Assembly: GCF_007859075.1 (NCBI RefSeq)
Contig: NZ_VOAK01000024.1
Coordinates: forward strand, 62,001-126,000
Direction: 5' to 3'
DNA: 64,000 nucleotides
Origin: Gemmobacter aquaticus
Lineage (GTDB): Bacteria > Pseudomonadota > Alphaproteobacteria > Rhodobacterales > Rhodobacteraceae
Shown: piece after piece, positions 26,648-34,852 of the stretch
How positions within the stretch are numbered: position 1 is the first letter of the stretch
Layout of the letters: each line of letters begins with the position of its first letter
Translations under genes and position numbers: made by a program
Notes under the pieces: generated by a model
Databases searched by the model: none
What the model was told of the DNA's origin: nothing
What the model saw: the letters and a program-made list of their open reading frames with translations, nothing else

Positions 26648-27289
26648 ATGCGTGCATTCGCCTTGGCCGCTGCCATCGCCCTTCTGGCGCCTGCGGCCCA
26701 CGCCGAGGGAGAGCGGGCCGGTGACTTTCACTACTATGTCCTCTCGCTCAGCTGGTCACCCAACTGGTGCGCGCTGGAAGGCGATGCCCGACGCGCGCCC
26801 GAATGTGACGCGGGCGAAGGTCGCACCTTCACCCTCCACGGTCTGTGGCCACAGTTCGAAGAGGGCGGCTGGCCGTCTTACTGCCGCACCTCTGAGCGCG
26901 ATCCTTCGCGCGCCGACAGTGCGTCCATGGCTGATATCATGGGCGACGGAGGCCTTGCCTGGTATCAGTGGAAAAAGCATGGACGATGCGCAGGACTTGC
27001 CCCGCGGACCTATTACAAGACCATGCGGCAGGCCTATGAGGCCCTTACGATCCCGCCGGTCTTCTCGCAGATCACAGAACGGCTGGAGTTGCCTGCCGAG
27101 GTGGTGGAAAGCGCATTCCTTGAGGCAAACCCCGGCCTTGAACGTGATCAGATCACCGTCACCTGCGATGAGGGCATGGTGCAAGAAGTGCGGATCTGCC
27201 TGACCCGCGCGCTCGACCCCCGACGTTGCGGCCCCGATGTGATCCGCGACTGCCGGCTGAAAGACGCGGTGATGGAGCCGGTCCGCTGA
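26648..27289 (+). CDS. Secreted ribonuclease T2 family protein
   Basis: The 213-residue protein has a signal peptide (MRAFALAAAIALLAPAAHA) and is expected in the periplasm, where RNase T2 enzymes degrade RNA through 2',3'-cyclic intermediates. CAS I is present as FTLHGLWPQ (His64). CAS II reads WYQWKKHGRC (His111): the residue four before His111, normally the catalytic Glu, is Gln107. Six or more Cys fit disulphide bonding. The ATG at 26648 follows a GGGGGAAAGAG stretch. A frame open upstream runs antisense through trcR and is not coding. Confidence 0.9.
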   Translation: MRAFALAAAIALLAPAAHAEGERAGDFHYYVLSLSWSPNWCALEGDARRAPECDAGEGRTFTLHGLWPQFEEGGWPSYCRTSERDPSRADSASMADIMGDGGLAWYQWKKHGRCAGLAPRTYYKTMRQAYEALTIPPVFSQITERLELPAEVVESAFLEANPGLERDQITVTCDEGMVQEVRICLTRALDPRRCGPDVIRDCRLKDAVMEPVR

Positions 27290-27322
27290 TCTTTGGCCGC
27301 CCGCCTGGTGGGGCTGTGGCAT

Positions 27323-27384
27323 GGGTATTTTTGCCAAGAGGAAGCAGCAAGTCGTGCGCTTCTTCCTCTTGGCGTCAAATACCC
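27323..27384. repeat. Imperfect inverted repeat with CTTGGCAAAAATACCC motif
   Basis: GGGTATTT at 27323-27330 and GCCAAGAGGAAG at 27333-27344 are mirrored by CTTCCTCTTGGC at 27362-27373 and AAATACCC at 27377-27384, giving two stems of 12 and 8 bp around a short loop. It lies between convergent genes and may terminate both. The CTTGGCAAAAATACC-type motif recurs near 61005-61020. Confidence 0.75.
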
Positions 27385-27400
27385 AAAAATCCCTGACGGA

Positions 27401-28393
27401 TCAGATCAGTCCTTGGGCCCGGAACAGCGCGCGAAGGTCCGCCTCGGGGCGGGCGCCGATGTGGCTGATGACCTCGGATGCCGCAAGGTTGCCCATGCGC
27501 GCCGCGCGTTCATAGCCATAGCCATTTGTCAGCCCCCAGAGGAAGGCCCCGGCGAACAGGTCGCCTGCTCCGGTCGCATCGATGATCTTCGTAGGCACCG
27601 CCGGCACCTGCCAGTGCTGCCCTTCGGCCAGCACATGCGCGCCACGATCCCCTTCGGTGCAGACCACGATGCCAACATCGGCCACGGCGGCCTTCAAGGC
27701 ACCGTCGAGGTCGGCGGTCTGGTACATCGAGATCAACTCAGCCCGATTGGCGAACAACAGATCCAGATCCTCGCGGATCATGCGGCGAAACGCGTCACGG
27801 TGGCGTTCAACGCAGAACGGATCCGACAGCGTGACAGAGGCCCGACCGCCCGCCGACTTGCAAGCGTCGATCGCTTTCGCGAAGGCTGCATGGCTTTCCG
27901 GCCCGTCGAAGCGATAGCCTTCGAGATAGATCCAGTCGGTGTCGGCCATCTGGCTGTCGTCGATATCGGCAGGGCTCAGGAACTCTGACCAGCCGAGATA
28001 GGTGTTCATCGACCGTTCGCCATCGGGGGTTACCAGAACGATGCAGCGTCCGGTTTCCTGCGCGCTGTCCTTGGGCGCGAAGGCCGTCTCGTAGACCGCG
28101 CCCTGGGCGCGCAGGTCGTGGGCGAAGATGCGACCCAACTGATCATCCTTGACCTTGCCGACATAGGCGGTGCGTCCACCAAGGGCCGCGACCCCTGCGA
28201 TCGTGTTCGCCGCCGATCCGCCCGAGATCTCGCGCGCGGGGCCGATCCGGTCATAAAGAGCGACCGCACGATCCATGTCGATCAGCTGCATGATGCCCTT
28301 GCCGATACCGTTCGCGTCAAGGAACGCATCTTCGGCATGGGCCAGAACATCGACCATGGCGTTGCCGATGCCGACAACCTGGAACTTCTTCAT
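27401..28393 (-). CDS. PfkB family carbohydrate kinase, probably adenosine kinase
   Basis: The 330-residue PfkB-fold kinase has an N-terminal VVGIGNAMVDVLAH strand, the sugar-binding GGSAANTIAGVAALG motif (about 60-74), and the C-terminal DATGAGDLFAGAFLWGL motif with the catalytic Asp (about 287). Overall it resembles alphaproteobacterial adenosine kinases rather than ribokinase or fructokinase, so adenosine to AMP is the likely reaction. Its ATG overlaps the nth stop by four bases, so it is translated from the nth message. Confidence 0.87.
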   Translation of the reverse strand: MKKFQVVGIGNAMVDVLAHAEDAFLDANGIGKGIMQLIDMDRAVALYDRIGPAREISGGSAANTIAGVAALGGRTAYVGKVKDDQLGRIFAHDLRAQGAVYETAFAPKDSAQETGRCIVLVTPDGERSMNTYLGWSEFLSPADIDDSQMADTDWIYLEGYRFDGPESHAAFAKAIDACKSAGGRASVTLSDPFCVERHRDAFRRMIREDLDLLFANRAELISMYQTADLDGALKAAVADVGIVVCTEGDRGAHVLAEGQHWQVPAVPTKIIDATGAGDLFAGAFLWGLTNGYGYERAARMGNLAASEVISHIGARPEADLRALFRAQGLI

Positions 28394-29034
28394 GCGGTCT
28401 TATCCTCGAATGGGCATAGGTCCCGGATCAGGCAGTCCGGGCAACGGGGTTTGCGTGCGGTGCAGATATATCGTCCGTGCAGGATCATCCAGTGGTGCGC
28501 GTGCTGCTGGAATTCGGCGGGGATATTGTCCTCGATCGCGCGCTCGACGGCCTCGACGTCGCGGCCCGGACAGATGCCGGTTCGGTTGCCAAGGCGGAAG
28601 ATATGGGTGTCGACCGCCTGGGCGGGGACATGCCACCACATGTTCAGCACCACATTCGCAGTCTTGCGCCCGACACCGGGAAGCGACTGCAGTGCTGCGC
28701 GGCTGGACGGCACTTCGCCCCCGTACTGCTCGACCAGAATCTCTGAAAGCCGGATCACGTTCTTCGCCTTCTGGCGAAAAAGCCCGATCGTCTTGATGGC
28801 CTCGGTCAGCCCTTCGAGACCCAGATCCAGCATCTTTTGCGGGGTGTCCACGGTGGCAAACAGGGGACGCGTGGCCTTGTTCACCCCGGCATCGGTCGCC
28901 TGCGCCGACAGCGCGACCGCCACCAGAAGCGTATAGGCATTGACGTGATGAAGCTCACCCTTCGGTTCGGGCTCCTGCTTTTGAAAGCGGGTAAAGATCG
29001 CGCGGATCGTATGATAATCAAGCTGACGGGCCAT
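28390..29034 (-). CDS. nth: Endonuclease III
   Basis: Endonuclease III is the DNA glycosylase/AP lyase that removes oxidised pyrimidines. The 214-residue protein has the helix-hairpin-helix LPGVGRKTANVVL with the catalytic Lys near 120. The Asp is in VDTHIFRLGNR near 138, and the 4Fe-4S cluster Cys follow the spacing C-x6-C-x2-C-x5-C near the end. The ATG at 29034 begins MARQLDYHTI, typical of the family; a long upstream frame is not supported. It is followed by the overlapping adenosine kinase gene. Confidence 0.97.
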   Translation of the reverse strand: MARQLDYHTIRAIFTRFQKQEPEPKGELHHVNAYTLLVAVALSAQATDAGVNKATRPLFATVDTPQKMLDLGLEGLTEAIKTIGLFRQKAKNVIRLSEILVEQYGGEVPSSRAALQSLPGVGRKTANVVLNMWWHVPAQAVDTHIFRLGNRTGICPGRDVEAVERAIEDNIPAEFQQHAHHWMILHGRYICTARKPRCPDCLIRDLCPFEDKTA

Positions 29035-29145
29035 GGCGCTTCCTAGCCCGGTGCCCGCAGCCTGCCAAGCGAAGCCGCAGGTTCCGGGTCGAACTGCAGG
29101 CCTTTGGCGCCTATTGTTGCGTGGAAGCCATTGCCAGGACCCGCC

Positions 29146-30003
29146 ATGACCGACCAGAGCCAAGCCTACCACTACCGTGTCATCGCCCGCGCCTTGCGCG
29201 AGATCGACGCCGGCGGCGCGGGATTGACGCTCGATGACCTCGCTGGGCGCATGGGGATGAGCGTGGCGCATTTCCAGCGCCTCTTCTCGCAATGGGTGGG
29301 GGTCAGCCCAAAGCGCTATCAGCAGTATCTGACACTTGACCACGCAAAGCGCCTGCTGGCCGAGCGGCACTCGGTTCTGGAAACCACGCTTGCTACCGGG
29401 CTTTCGGGCGGCGGGCGGCTACACGACCTGTTCCTGCGGTGGGAGGCCATGACGCCCGGCGAGTTCGGCCGGGCAGGCGAAGGCCTGACGATCCGGCACG
29501 GCTGGTTTGACAGCCCCTTTGGCCCGGCGCTGGTCATGGGTACGGATCGGGGCATCTGCGGCATCGGTTTTGCCGCCGAACAGGGCGAAGACGCGGTGAT
29601 GCAGGACCTGACCGGACGCTGGCCCGCCGCGCAATTCATCGAAGACCCGGAAACCCTGCGCCCCTGGGCAAACGCGGCCTTTGGCGACACCGGTGAAGCC
29701 GCGCTCGTGCTGATCGGCGCCCCCTTCCAGATCAAGGTCTGGGAGGCCTTGCTCAACGTGCCATCAGGCCATGTCACCACCTATTCCGACATCGCCGAGG
29801 CCATCGGCCATCCCGCGGCGGTGCGCGCGGTGGGTACGGCGGTCGGGCGCAACCCGATCAGCTATCTGATCCCCTGTCACCGTGCCCTGCGCAAATCGGG
29901 CGCTCTGGCTGGCTACCATTGGGGGCTGCCCGTCAAGCGCGCGATCCTTGCCTGGGAAGCCGCGCGCCGTGACAGCAATGACGCCACCCTCATCCATTCG
30001 TGA
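29146..30003 (+). CDS. HTH-fused methylated-DNA--[protein]-cysteine S-methyltransferase
   Basis: This 285-residue two-part protein has an AraC/Ada-like helix-turn-helix (about 10-105, LTLDDLAGRMGMSVAHFQRLF) joined to an O6-alkylguanine-DNA alkyltransferase. The acceptor Cys is near 244 in the PCHRALRKSG motif, preceded by VPSGHVTTYSDIAEAIGHP. The N-terminal zinc-Cys domain that senses methylphosphotriesters in E. coli Ada is missing. It probably repairs alkylated guanine and may regulate genes. CAGGA precedes the ATG at 29146. It is divergent to nth, so two DNA repair genes share a 111-base promoter region. Confidence 0.9.
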   Translation: MTDQSQAYHYRVIARALREIDAGGAGLTLDDLAGRMGMSVAHFQRLFSQWVGVSPKRYQQYLTLDHAKRLLAERHSVLETTLATGLSGGGRLHDLFLRWEAMTPGEFGRAGEGLTIRHGWFDSPFGPALVMGTDRGICGIGFAAEQGEDAVMQDLTGRWPAAQFIEDPETLRPWANAAFGDTGEAALVLIGAPFQIKVWEALLNVPSGHVTTYSDIAEAIGHPAAVRAVGTAVGRNPISYLIPCHRALRKSGALAGYHWGLPVKRAILAWEAARRDSNDATLIHS

Positions 30004-30112
30004 TGCGCAAAAACCTGCCAGAATCTGTGTTGCAAATTCCATCAGCCTCAAATCCTGATATAACGGCCGCCAAGGTGCGCGGCAGGCGCATGTGTTCTGG
30101 CGAGGCAATGGA

Positions 30113-30760
30113 ATGAAATTGCAGACGAAACTGATCGGCGGTCTGGCCGCCATGGCGTTGCTTGCAGGCTGCGTCAATCCGACCGAATTTGAAGACCCAA
30201 ATGCCCGCACCAAGGGTGGCGCCCTTGCTGGTGCTGTGGTCGGCGGTGTGCTTGGGGCGAACTCGGGCAGCAATCAGCTCGCACGCGGGCTGGCGGGGGC
30301 TGCGGTTGGCGCCGCGCTCGGCGGCGCAATCGGCTCGTCCCTTGATGCCCAGGCGGCTGAACTGCGTCGGCAGATGGGCAGCAGCGCAACCGTGCAGAAC
30401 AACGGCAACAGCCTGACGGTGACCATGGCGCAGGACGTGCTGTTCGCCACCAACAGCTACACTGTGCTGCCGGCACAGCAGCAGAACCTGTTCACGCTGG
30501 CACAGAACCTGCAACGCTACCCGAATAGCCGGGTTGAGGTCATCGGCCACACCGACTCGACCGGCGATGCGTCGTTCAACCAGTCGCTTTCGGAACGTCG
30601 CGCTGGTGCAGTGCGCGATGTGATCTCGGCAGGAGGCGTGCATCCCAACCGCCTGACCGCCTTTGGTCGCGGCGAGTCGCAGCCGATCGCCACGAACATG
30701 ACCCCCGAGGGCCGCGCACAGAACCGCCGCGTCGAGATCAACATCATCCCGATGCAGTGA
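30113..30760 (+). CDS. OmpA family lipoprotein with glycine-zipper domain
   Basis: The 215-residue predicted lipoprotein has lipobox LLAGC with Cys at residue 20. Residues about 35-85 form a Gly/Ala-rich zipper (GGALAGAVVGGVLG, GAALGGAIGSSLD) seen in outer-membrane anchored proteins. Residues about 110-212 form an OmpA peptidoglycan-binding domain with VEVIGHTDSTG, LSERRAGAV and RAQNRRVEI. It likely links the outer membrane to the wall. The ATG at 30113 begins directly at the signal peptide. A terminator follows. Confidence 0.93.
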   Translation: MKLQTKLIGGLAAMALLAGCVNPTEFEDPNARTKGGALAGAVVGGVLGANSGSNQLARGLAGAAVGAALGGAIGSSLDAQAAELRRQMGSSATVQNNGNSLTVTMAQDVLFATNSYTVLPAQQQNLFTLAQNLQRYPNSRVEVIGHTDSTGDASFNQSLSERRAGAVRDVISAGGVHPNRLTAFGRGESQPIATNMTPEGRAQNRRVEINIIPMQ

Positions 30761-30779
30761 TCCGTCCACAGGATTGCAG

Positions 30780-30807
30780 GGGGCGCATCGCAAGGTGCGC
30801 CCCTTTT
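30780..30807 (+). terminator. Rho-independent terminator after the OmpA-type gene
   Basis: GGGGCGCA, an 8-base loop, TGCGCCCC and TTTT form a clear terminator 19 bases after the stop. Confidence 0.92.
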
Positions 30808-30862
30808 GCGTTGCGAACCGCTTCCGTCGGTCATATTTCTTGACCAAACGCGGGAGGAACGC

Positions 30863-31630
30863 ATGCCCTACCAACGCATCAGCGCCGAGAAGCTATCTCA
30901 ATCCGTGTCCCGCCAGATCGAATTGTTGATCCTGCGCGGCATCCTGCGCCCTGGTGAGCGGCTTCCGGCAGAGCGCGATCTGGCCGAACGTCTGGGCGTG
31001 TCGCGCCCCTCGCTGCGCGAGGCGCTGGAGGTGCTGGAGGCCAAGGGGTTGCTTGTCACCCGTCCCGGTGCAGGGGCCTTTGTGGCCGAGGTTCTGGGCA
31101 ACGCCTTTTCCCCTGCCCTGATCGAACTCTTCTCCAGCCATGACGAGGCTGTGGAGGACTACATCGCCTTTCGCCGCGACCTTGAGGGGTTGGCCGCCGA
31201 ACGCGCCGCCCGCGTGGGGTCGGACACCGACCTCGAAGTGATCGCGACGATCTTTGCCAAGATGGAAGCCGCGCATCAGAAGCGCGATCCGTCAGACGAG
31301 GCGGCGCTGGATGCGCAGTTCCACATGTCGATCATAGAGGCGAGCCATAACGTCATCATGCTGCACATGATGCGGTCGATGTTCGACCTGCTGCGCCAGG
31401 GTGTGTTCTACAACCGGCAAATGATGTTCCGGAACCGCATGACTCGCGACATGCTTCTGGATCAGCACCGCGCGATCAACCGCGCGATCCAGGCGCGCGA
31501 TCCGTCCGGCGCCCGCGCGGCGATCGGCGCCCACATGGATTATGTCGAGGAGGCGCTGCAGGAACAGGCAAAGTCCGAGCGGAACGAGGCCATCGCCCGC
31601 CAGCGTATCGAGCACGAGCGTAACCGCTGA
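30863..31630 (+). CDS. FadR/PdhR-type GntR family transcriptional regulator
   Basis: The 255-residue protein has an N-terminal GntR winged helix (about 10-75: GERLPAERDLAERLGVSRPSLREALEVLE). A C-terminal FCD helical domain carries candidate metal/effector ligands, including FHMSIIEASHN and QHRAINRAI. The layout matches PdhR/LldR regulators of pyruvate, lactate or similar acids. GGGAGGAA precedes the ATG at 30863; the frame extends upstream without matching residues. It is monocistronic and convergent to the ATP synthase operon. The target operon is not visible here. Confidence 0.9.
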   Translation: MPYQRISAEKLSQSVSRQIELLILRGILRPGERLPAERDLAERLGVSRPSLREALEVLEAKGLLVTRPGAGAFVAEVLGNAFSPALIELFSSHDEAVEDYIAFRRDLEGLAAERAARVGSDTDLEVIATIFAKMEAAHQKRDPSDEAALDAQFHMSIIEASHNVIMLHMMRSMFDLLRQGVFYNRQMMFRNRMTRDMLLDQHRAINRAIQARDPSGARAAIGAHMDYVEEALQEQAKSERNEAIARQRIEHERNR

Positions 31631-31640
31631 AATGCAGAAA

Positions 31641-31665
31641 GCCCCGGTCTGAATCGGGGCCTTCT
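31641..31665. terminator. Hairpin between GntR-family gene and atp operon
   Basis: GCCCCG, an 8-base loop, CGGGGC and CTTCT lie between the convergent regulator and atpF stops. AAA before the stem gives TTT on the other strand, so it may serve both. Confidence 0.75.
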
Positions 31666-31681
31666 GGATCGTTCAACCGGA

Positions 31682-32245
31682 TCAGTGCAGTTTGGCCGCA
31701 ACCTGATCGATCGCCGCGTCGATGGAGGCGGCAGCGGTTTCGGCGGTGGACTGCTTGGCCAGCACATCGGCGGCAGCAGCAATCGCCACGTCCACGGCGC
31801 GCTCGCGCACTTCGCGCACAGCTGAGGCTTCGGCAGAGGCGATCCGCTCTTCGGCCGCGGCCAGACGGCGCGCGATCGAAACCTTCAGATCATCCTTGGC
31901 CGCAGCGGCAGCAGCCTGCGCTTCGGCCTTGGCGCCTTCGACGATACGCTCCGATTGCTCGAGCATCTCTTTCGACTTCTTTTCATAAGAAGCGAGGATA
32001 GCTTGGGCTTCTTCACGCAGCGTGCGTGCTTCGGCCAGCTCTGCCTTGATCTGGGCCGCACGAGCGTCAAGCATGGCGCCCAGCTTGGCCGGAACCTTTG
32101 CGTAAAGCAGGATGCCGACAAACACGATGAAGGCCAGCAGCACGATGAAGTTCGTGTTGCGCAGCGACACGAACGGGCCCTCGGCGGCAAACGCCGGGTT
32201 GGCCAGAAGGGTCGCGAGGGTGATGAGGCTGATTTTCTTCATCAT
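31682..32245 (-). CDS. atpF: F0F1 ATP synthase subunit b
   Basis: Subunit b is the membrane-anchored peripheral stalk. The 187-residue product has an N-terminal leader-like hydrophobic segment and a transmembrane helix (FIVLLAFIVFVGILLY, about 33-50). A long Ala/Glu-rich coiled coil follows to the C-terminus. AAAGGG lies 5 bases before the ATG at 32245; ATG 32242 is nearly as good, and GTG 32251 is unlikely. It is the last gene of the atpI-atpB-atpE-b'-b operon, next to the b' gene it pairs with in Rhodobacteraceae. Confidence 0.95.
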   Translation of the reverse strand: MMKKISLITLATLLANPAFAAEGPFVSLRNTNFIVLLAFIVFVGILLYAKVPAKLGAMLDARAAQIKAELAEARTLREEAQAILASYEKKSKEMLEQSERIVEGAKAEAQAAAAAAKDDLKVSIARRLAAAEERIASAEASAVREVRERAVDVAIAAAADVLAKQSTAETAAASIDAAIDQVAAKLH

Positions 32246-32247
32246 GA

Positions 32248-32796
32248 TCACCCTTTCAGCCGGGCATTGACCGCGGCGGTCACGCTGCGGGCATCCGCTT
32301 TGCCACCAAGGGCCGCGATGATTTCTTTCGCGGTGTCTTTGGCAACTTCGGTCACGCTGTCAAGCGCGCCGGCACGGATTTCGGCGATACGGGCCTCGGA
32401 TTCAGCCACCTTGGCACCGATTTCCACATCCGCCTTGGCGGTTGCGGCATCAAGATCCGCCTGGATTTCGGCCTTGGCCTTGGCCACGATCTTGCCCGCC
32501 TCGTCGCGGGCTTTGGCCAGCGCCTCGTTATAGGCTTTCTCCGCGGCGACCGCCTTCTGCTTCAGCTCTTCAGCTGCCGCGAGGTCTTTGGTGATGGTGC
32601 TGCTACGCTCGGCCAGCACTCCCCCGATCCGGGGCAGCGCCACAAGCCGCAGCACAAGGTAGATCACGACAAGCGCGACCAGCAACCAGACGATCTGGTT
32701 AATATAGGTCGTGGTGTCGAGCTGCGGCATGCCTGCAGACTGCCCGGCCCCATGGGCCGCCGCACCTGCCGCCGCTTCATGCGCTTCGGTCGCCAT
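32248..32796 (-). CDS. F0F1 ATP synthase subunit b' (AtpF2/AtpG)
   Basis: The 182-residue protein has an unstructured N-terminus, one transmembrane helix (about 31-50: [20 protein letters not shown]) and a highly charged coiled coil. Photosynthetic and related Alphaproteobacteria use a b/b' heterodimer stalk in place of two identical b chains, which fits this tandem pair. It is followed by subunit b with almost no gap, so the two are probably made in equal amounts. Confidence 0.95.
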   Translation of the reverse strand: MATEAHEAAAGAAAHGAGQSAGMPQLDTTTYINQIVWLLVALVVIYLVLRLVALPRIGGVLAERSSTITKDLAAAEELKQKAVAAEKAYNEALAKARDEAGKIVAKAKAEIQADLDAATAKADVEIGAKVAESEARIAEIRAGALDSVTEVAKDTAKEIIAALGGKADARSVTAAVNARLKG

Positions 32797-32874
32797 TTCG
32801 TTTCCTTACGTTCGTCAAGCACTTGGCCGGGGAGCGAAACGCCCGCCCGGCCGAGAAGATGAGACGCGTCAGGA

Positions 32875-33120
32875 TCAGACGGCGAACATCAGCAGCAGGG
32901 CGATCAGGAACGAGAAGATGCCCAGAGCTTCGGCAAACGCGATGCCGACGAAGAGGTTCGCGGTTTGCGACGGAGCGGCCGAGGGGTTACGCAGTGCGCC
33001 AGCCAGGAAGTTGCCAGCGATGTTGCCCACGCCGATACCGGCGCCGCCCAGACCGATGGCAGCCAGACCGGCGCCGATGTATTTGCCCATGAGCGCGAGT
33101 TGTGCGACTTCAGCTTCCAT
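32875..33120 (-). CDS. atpE: F0F1 ATP synthase subunit c
   Basis: The 81-residue proteolipid forms the rotating ring. Helix 1 carries the Gly motif [10 protein letters not shown], the polar loop is RNP (44-46), and the proton-binding carboxylate is Glu64 in [11 protein letters not shown]. No second pair of sodium-binding residues is obvious, which suggests proton coupling. It lies 47 bases downstream of atpB and 78 bases upstream of b', the usual larger gaps around a highly expressed c-subunit gene. Confidence 0.97.
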   Translation of the reverse strand: MEAEVAQLALMGKYIGAGLAAIGLGGAGIGVGNIAGNFLAGALRNPSAAPSQTANLFVGIAFAEALGIFSFLIALLLMFAV

Positions 33121-33167
33121 TGTTCGTCTCCTTTGGAATTCGAATTGAGAGGGTTGAGGTTCGGACC

Positions 33168-33959
33168 TTAGTGGTGGGCGCCGCCCACCGCGTCTTTCAG
33201 ATAGACGCAGGTCAGAATGGTGAAGACATAGGCCTGAACGACGGCCACCAGCAGTTCCAGACCATAGATCGCGGTCACGGCACCCACTGCCACAGGCGAG
33301 ATCACGGCCATCGAGGCAAAGCCTGCGAACACTTTCATAACGGCGTGACCAGCCATCAAGTTGCCCGCAAGACGAATGGAGTGGCTGACCGGGCGCACGA
33401 AGTACGAGATCACCTCGATGATGGCCAGCACCGGGCGCAGCGCCAGCGGCGCCGACGACACCCAGAACATGCCGAGGAACCCGATGCCGTTCTTCACAAG
33501 GCCAAGGATCGTGACGCCGAGGAACACCAGCAGCGCAAGGGTCACGGTCACGGCAACGTGGCTCGTGGTGGTGAAGCTCATTGGCAGCAGGCCGAGCAGG
33601 TTCGAGAACAGGATGAAAAGGAACAGGGTCATGACATAGGGGAAGTACTTGACCCCGTCATGGCCGGTCACATCCTCGACCATCTTGTAGATGAAGCCGT
33701 AGATCATCTCGCAGACCGACTGGATGCGCGAGGGAATCGTGGCGCGGCCGGCCGAGCCGAAGACCATCAGCGCGACGATCGCGAGCACCGCCAAGGCCAT
33801 CCAGACCGTCACATTGGTAATTTCATACCACTTGATGCAGCCTTCGTAGATGTCCTCTGCCGGCACGCATGTGCCCGGTTCGATCTCGCGGAAGATCGGC
33901 TTCACGATGAACTGGTCCATCGGGTGAATTGCAAAACCGGTCTCGGCCACGTCTGTCAT
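33168..33959 (-). CDS. atpB: F0F1 ATP synthase subunit a
   Basis: The 263-residue protein has five to six transmembrane helices. The essential Arg of the proton channel is in [15 protein letters not shown] (about 195-209), and the penultimate helix has [17 protein letters not shown]. Near the N-terminus are two Cys ([11 protein letters not shown]), also found in relatives. Its start overlaps the atpI stop by 4 bases (ATGA). Confidence 0.97.
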   Translation of the reverse strand: MTDVAETGFAIHPMDQFIVKPIFREIEPGTCVPAEDIYEGCIKWYEITNVTVWMALAVLAIVALMVFGSAGRATIPSRIQSVCEMIYGFIYKMVEDVTGHDGVKYFPYVMTLFLFILFSNLLGLLPMSFTTTSHVAVTVTLALLVFLGVTILGLVKNGIGFLGMFWVSSAPLALRPVLAIIEVISYFVRPVSHSIRLAGNLMAGHAVMKVFAGFASMAVISPVAVGAVTAIYGLELLVAVVQAYVFTILTCVYLKDAVGGAHH

Positions 33960-34303
33960 CCTTCGGTTCCGGCGGGCGGGTCCGCCTTTGTCTTTGACTG
34001 AGCCCGCAACTGGCGCTCCTGCATGTCACGGGCGGTGCCGATGACGGTGCGGATGCCGGCGGCGAAGCCGAACAGGATGAAGATCACCAGCAGGATGGGT
34101 TTCGTTCCGAACAGATAGTCCAGCCCGTATCCGATGCCGCCCCCGATCATGATGCCCGAGGTCAGCTCTATCACCATCCGCCAGGCAACTTCGGCCTGCG
34201 AAAAATCCTTGCCCGTTCCTGCGGGTTTCGCCTTGGCGTCCTTCACCTTTTCAAGCTTCGCCTCAAGCGCGCGCAGCCTGTCTGGATCGGGTTCATGAGC
34301 CAT
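33956..34303 (-). CDS. atpI: ATP synthase accessory protein AtpI
   Basis: The 115-residue protein has a charged N-terminus (about 1-35) and two transmembrane helices, with [24 protein letters not shown] followed by [18 protein letters not shown] (split in reading). AtpI assists assembly of the c-ring and may bind magnesium. AGGGGG upstream of the ATG gives the ribosome site. It heads the F0 operon; the F1 genes are not in the window, as is normal in Alphaproteobacteria where F0 and F1 are separate. Confidence 0.92.
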   Translation of the reverse strand: MAHEPDPDRLRALEAKLEKVKDAKAKPAGTGKDFSQAEVAWRMVIELTSGIMIGGGIGYGLDYLFGTKPILLVIFILFGFAAGIRTVIGTARDMQERQLRAQSKTKADPPAGTEG

Positions 34304-34331
34304 GGTTTACGCCCCCTGAACAGTCGCCGCG

Positions 34332-34360
34332 AACCTACGGAAGCCTGCCAGATGAGTCAA
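34332..34360 (-). promoter_or_regulatory. Probable sigma-70 promoter of the F0 atp operon
   Basis: On the minus strand TTGACT (34355-34360) and TAGGTT (34332-34337) are separated by 17 bases. This predicts a start near 34325, about 20 bases before the atpI ATG. A second TTGACT lies 20 bases upstream, and an AT-rich stretch with AAAATTATC repeated at 34387 and 34404 may act as an upstream element. Confidence 0.5.
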
Positions 34361-34460
34361 GTTGATCGTCGTCAGTCAAGATATTGAAAATTATCAATTT
34401 TTTAAAATTATCGCGGCACCGCGAACAGCGTTTGCGCCATCACGCGGGTGTGAGACATAT

Positions 34461-34506
34461 TCAACCATCCGGTTGACGATCGCCGGCCGCCACGCCAAGC
34501 TTGGCG
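34461..34506 (+). promoter_or_regulatory. Two palindromes upstream of the ArsR-type gene
   Basis: TCAACC-ATCC-GGTTGA (34461-34476) is a perfect 6+6 inverted repeat of the size bound by ArsR-fold dimers. CGCCAAGCTTGGCG (34493-34506) is a perfect 14-base palindrome ending one base before the ATG. No Shine-Dalgarno sequence is seen, and the second palindrome occupies its place. Autoregulation is inferred. Confidence 0.6.
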
Positions 34507-34507
34507 C

Positions 34508-34852
34508 ATGAGCGACCCCTTGAGCCCCATCTTCGCCGCCCTTGCCGATCCGACGCGTCGTGCAATCCTGTCGATGCTGCTGGAAGACGACATGGCCGTG
34601 ACCGATGTGGCCGAGCCGTTCCAGATGTCGCTCGCCGCGATCTCCAAGCACCTGCAGGTTCTGGCCGATGCGGGCCTGATCAGCCGCGAGCGGCGCGGGC
34701 GCGTGATCTGGTGCAAGCTTGAGCCCGACGCGCTGAAGGCGGCATCGGTCTGGATGCAGGGATTCGGCCAATTCGAGCCCGTCGATCTGGATGCGCTGGA
34801 ACGGTTCCTTGAAACCGAACTGCGCGACGACAGCGACGAGGATGTGCCTTGA
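34508..34852 (+). CDS. ArsR family winged-helix transcriptional regulator
   Basis: The 114-residue regulator has a winged helix spanning about 5-90, with LADPTRRAILSMLLEDDMAV and the recognition helix MSLAAISKHLQVLADAGLI. The wing is RERRGRVIWCKL. Metal-binding Cys pairs of ArsR/SmtB are absent (one Cys only), so a non-metal signal or partner is more likely. It belongs to the subgroup often linked to SRPBCC or membrane proteins. The downstream membrane protein gene starts within its stop codon (TTGA), implying coupled synthesis. Confidence 0.88.
   Translation: MSDPLSPIFAALADPTRRAILSMLLEDDMAVTDVAEPFQMSLAAISKHLQVLADAGLISRERRGRVIWCKLEPDALKAASVWMQGFGQFEPVDLDALERFLETELRDDSDEDVP

Noticed and set aside
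33102-34001. 299-residue plus-strand frame opposite atpB
   Set aside because: His/Gln/Asp-rich composition and full overlap with a certain membrane subunit gene.
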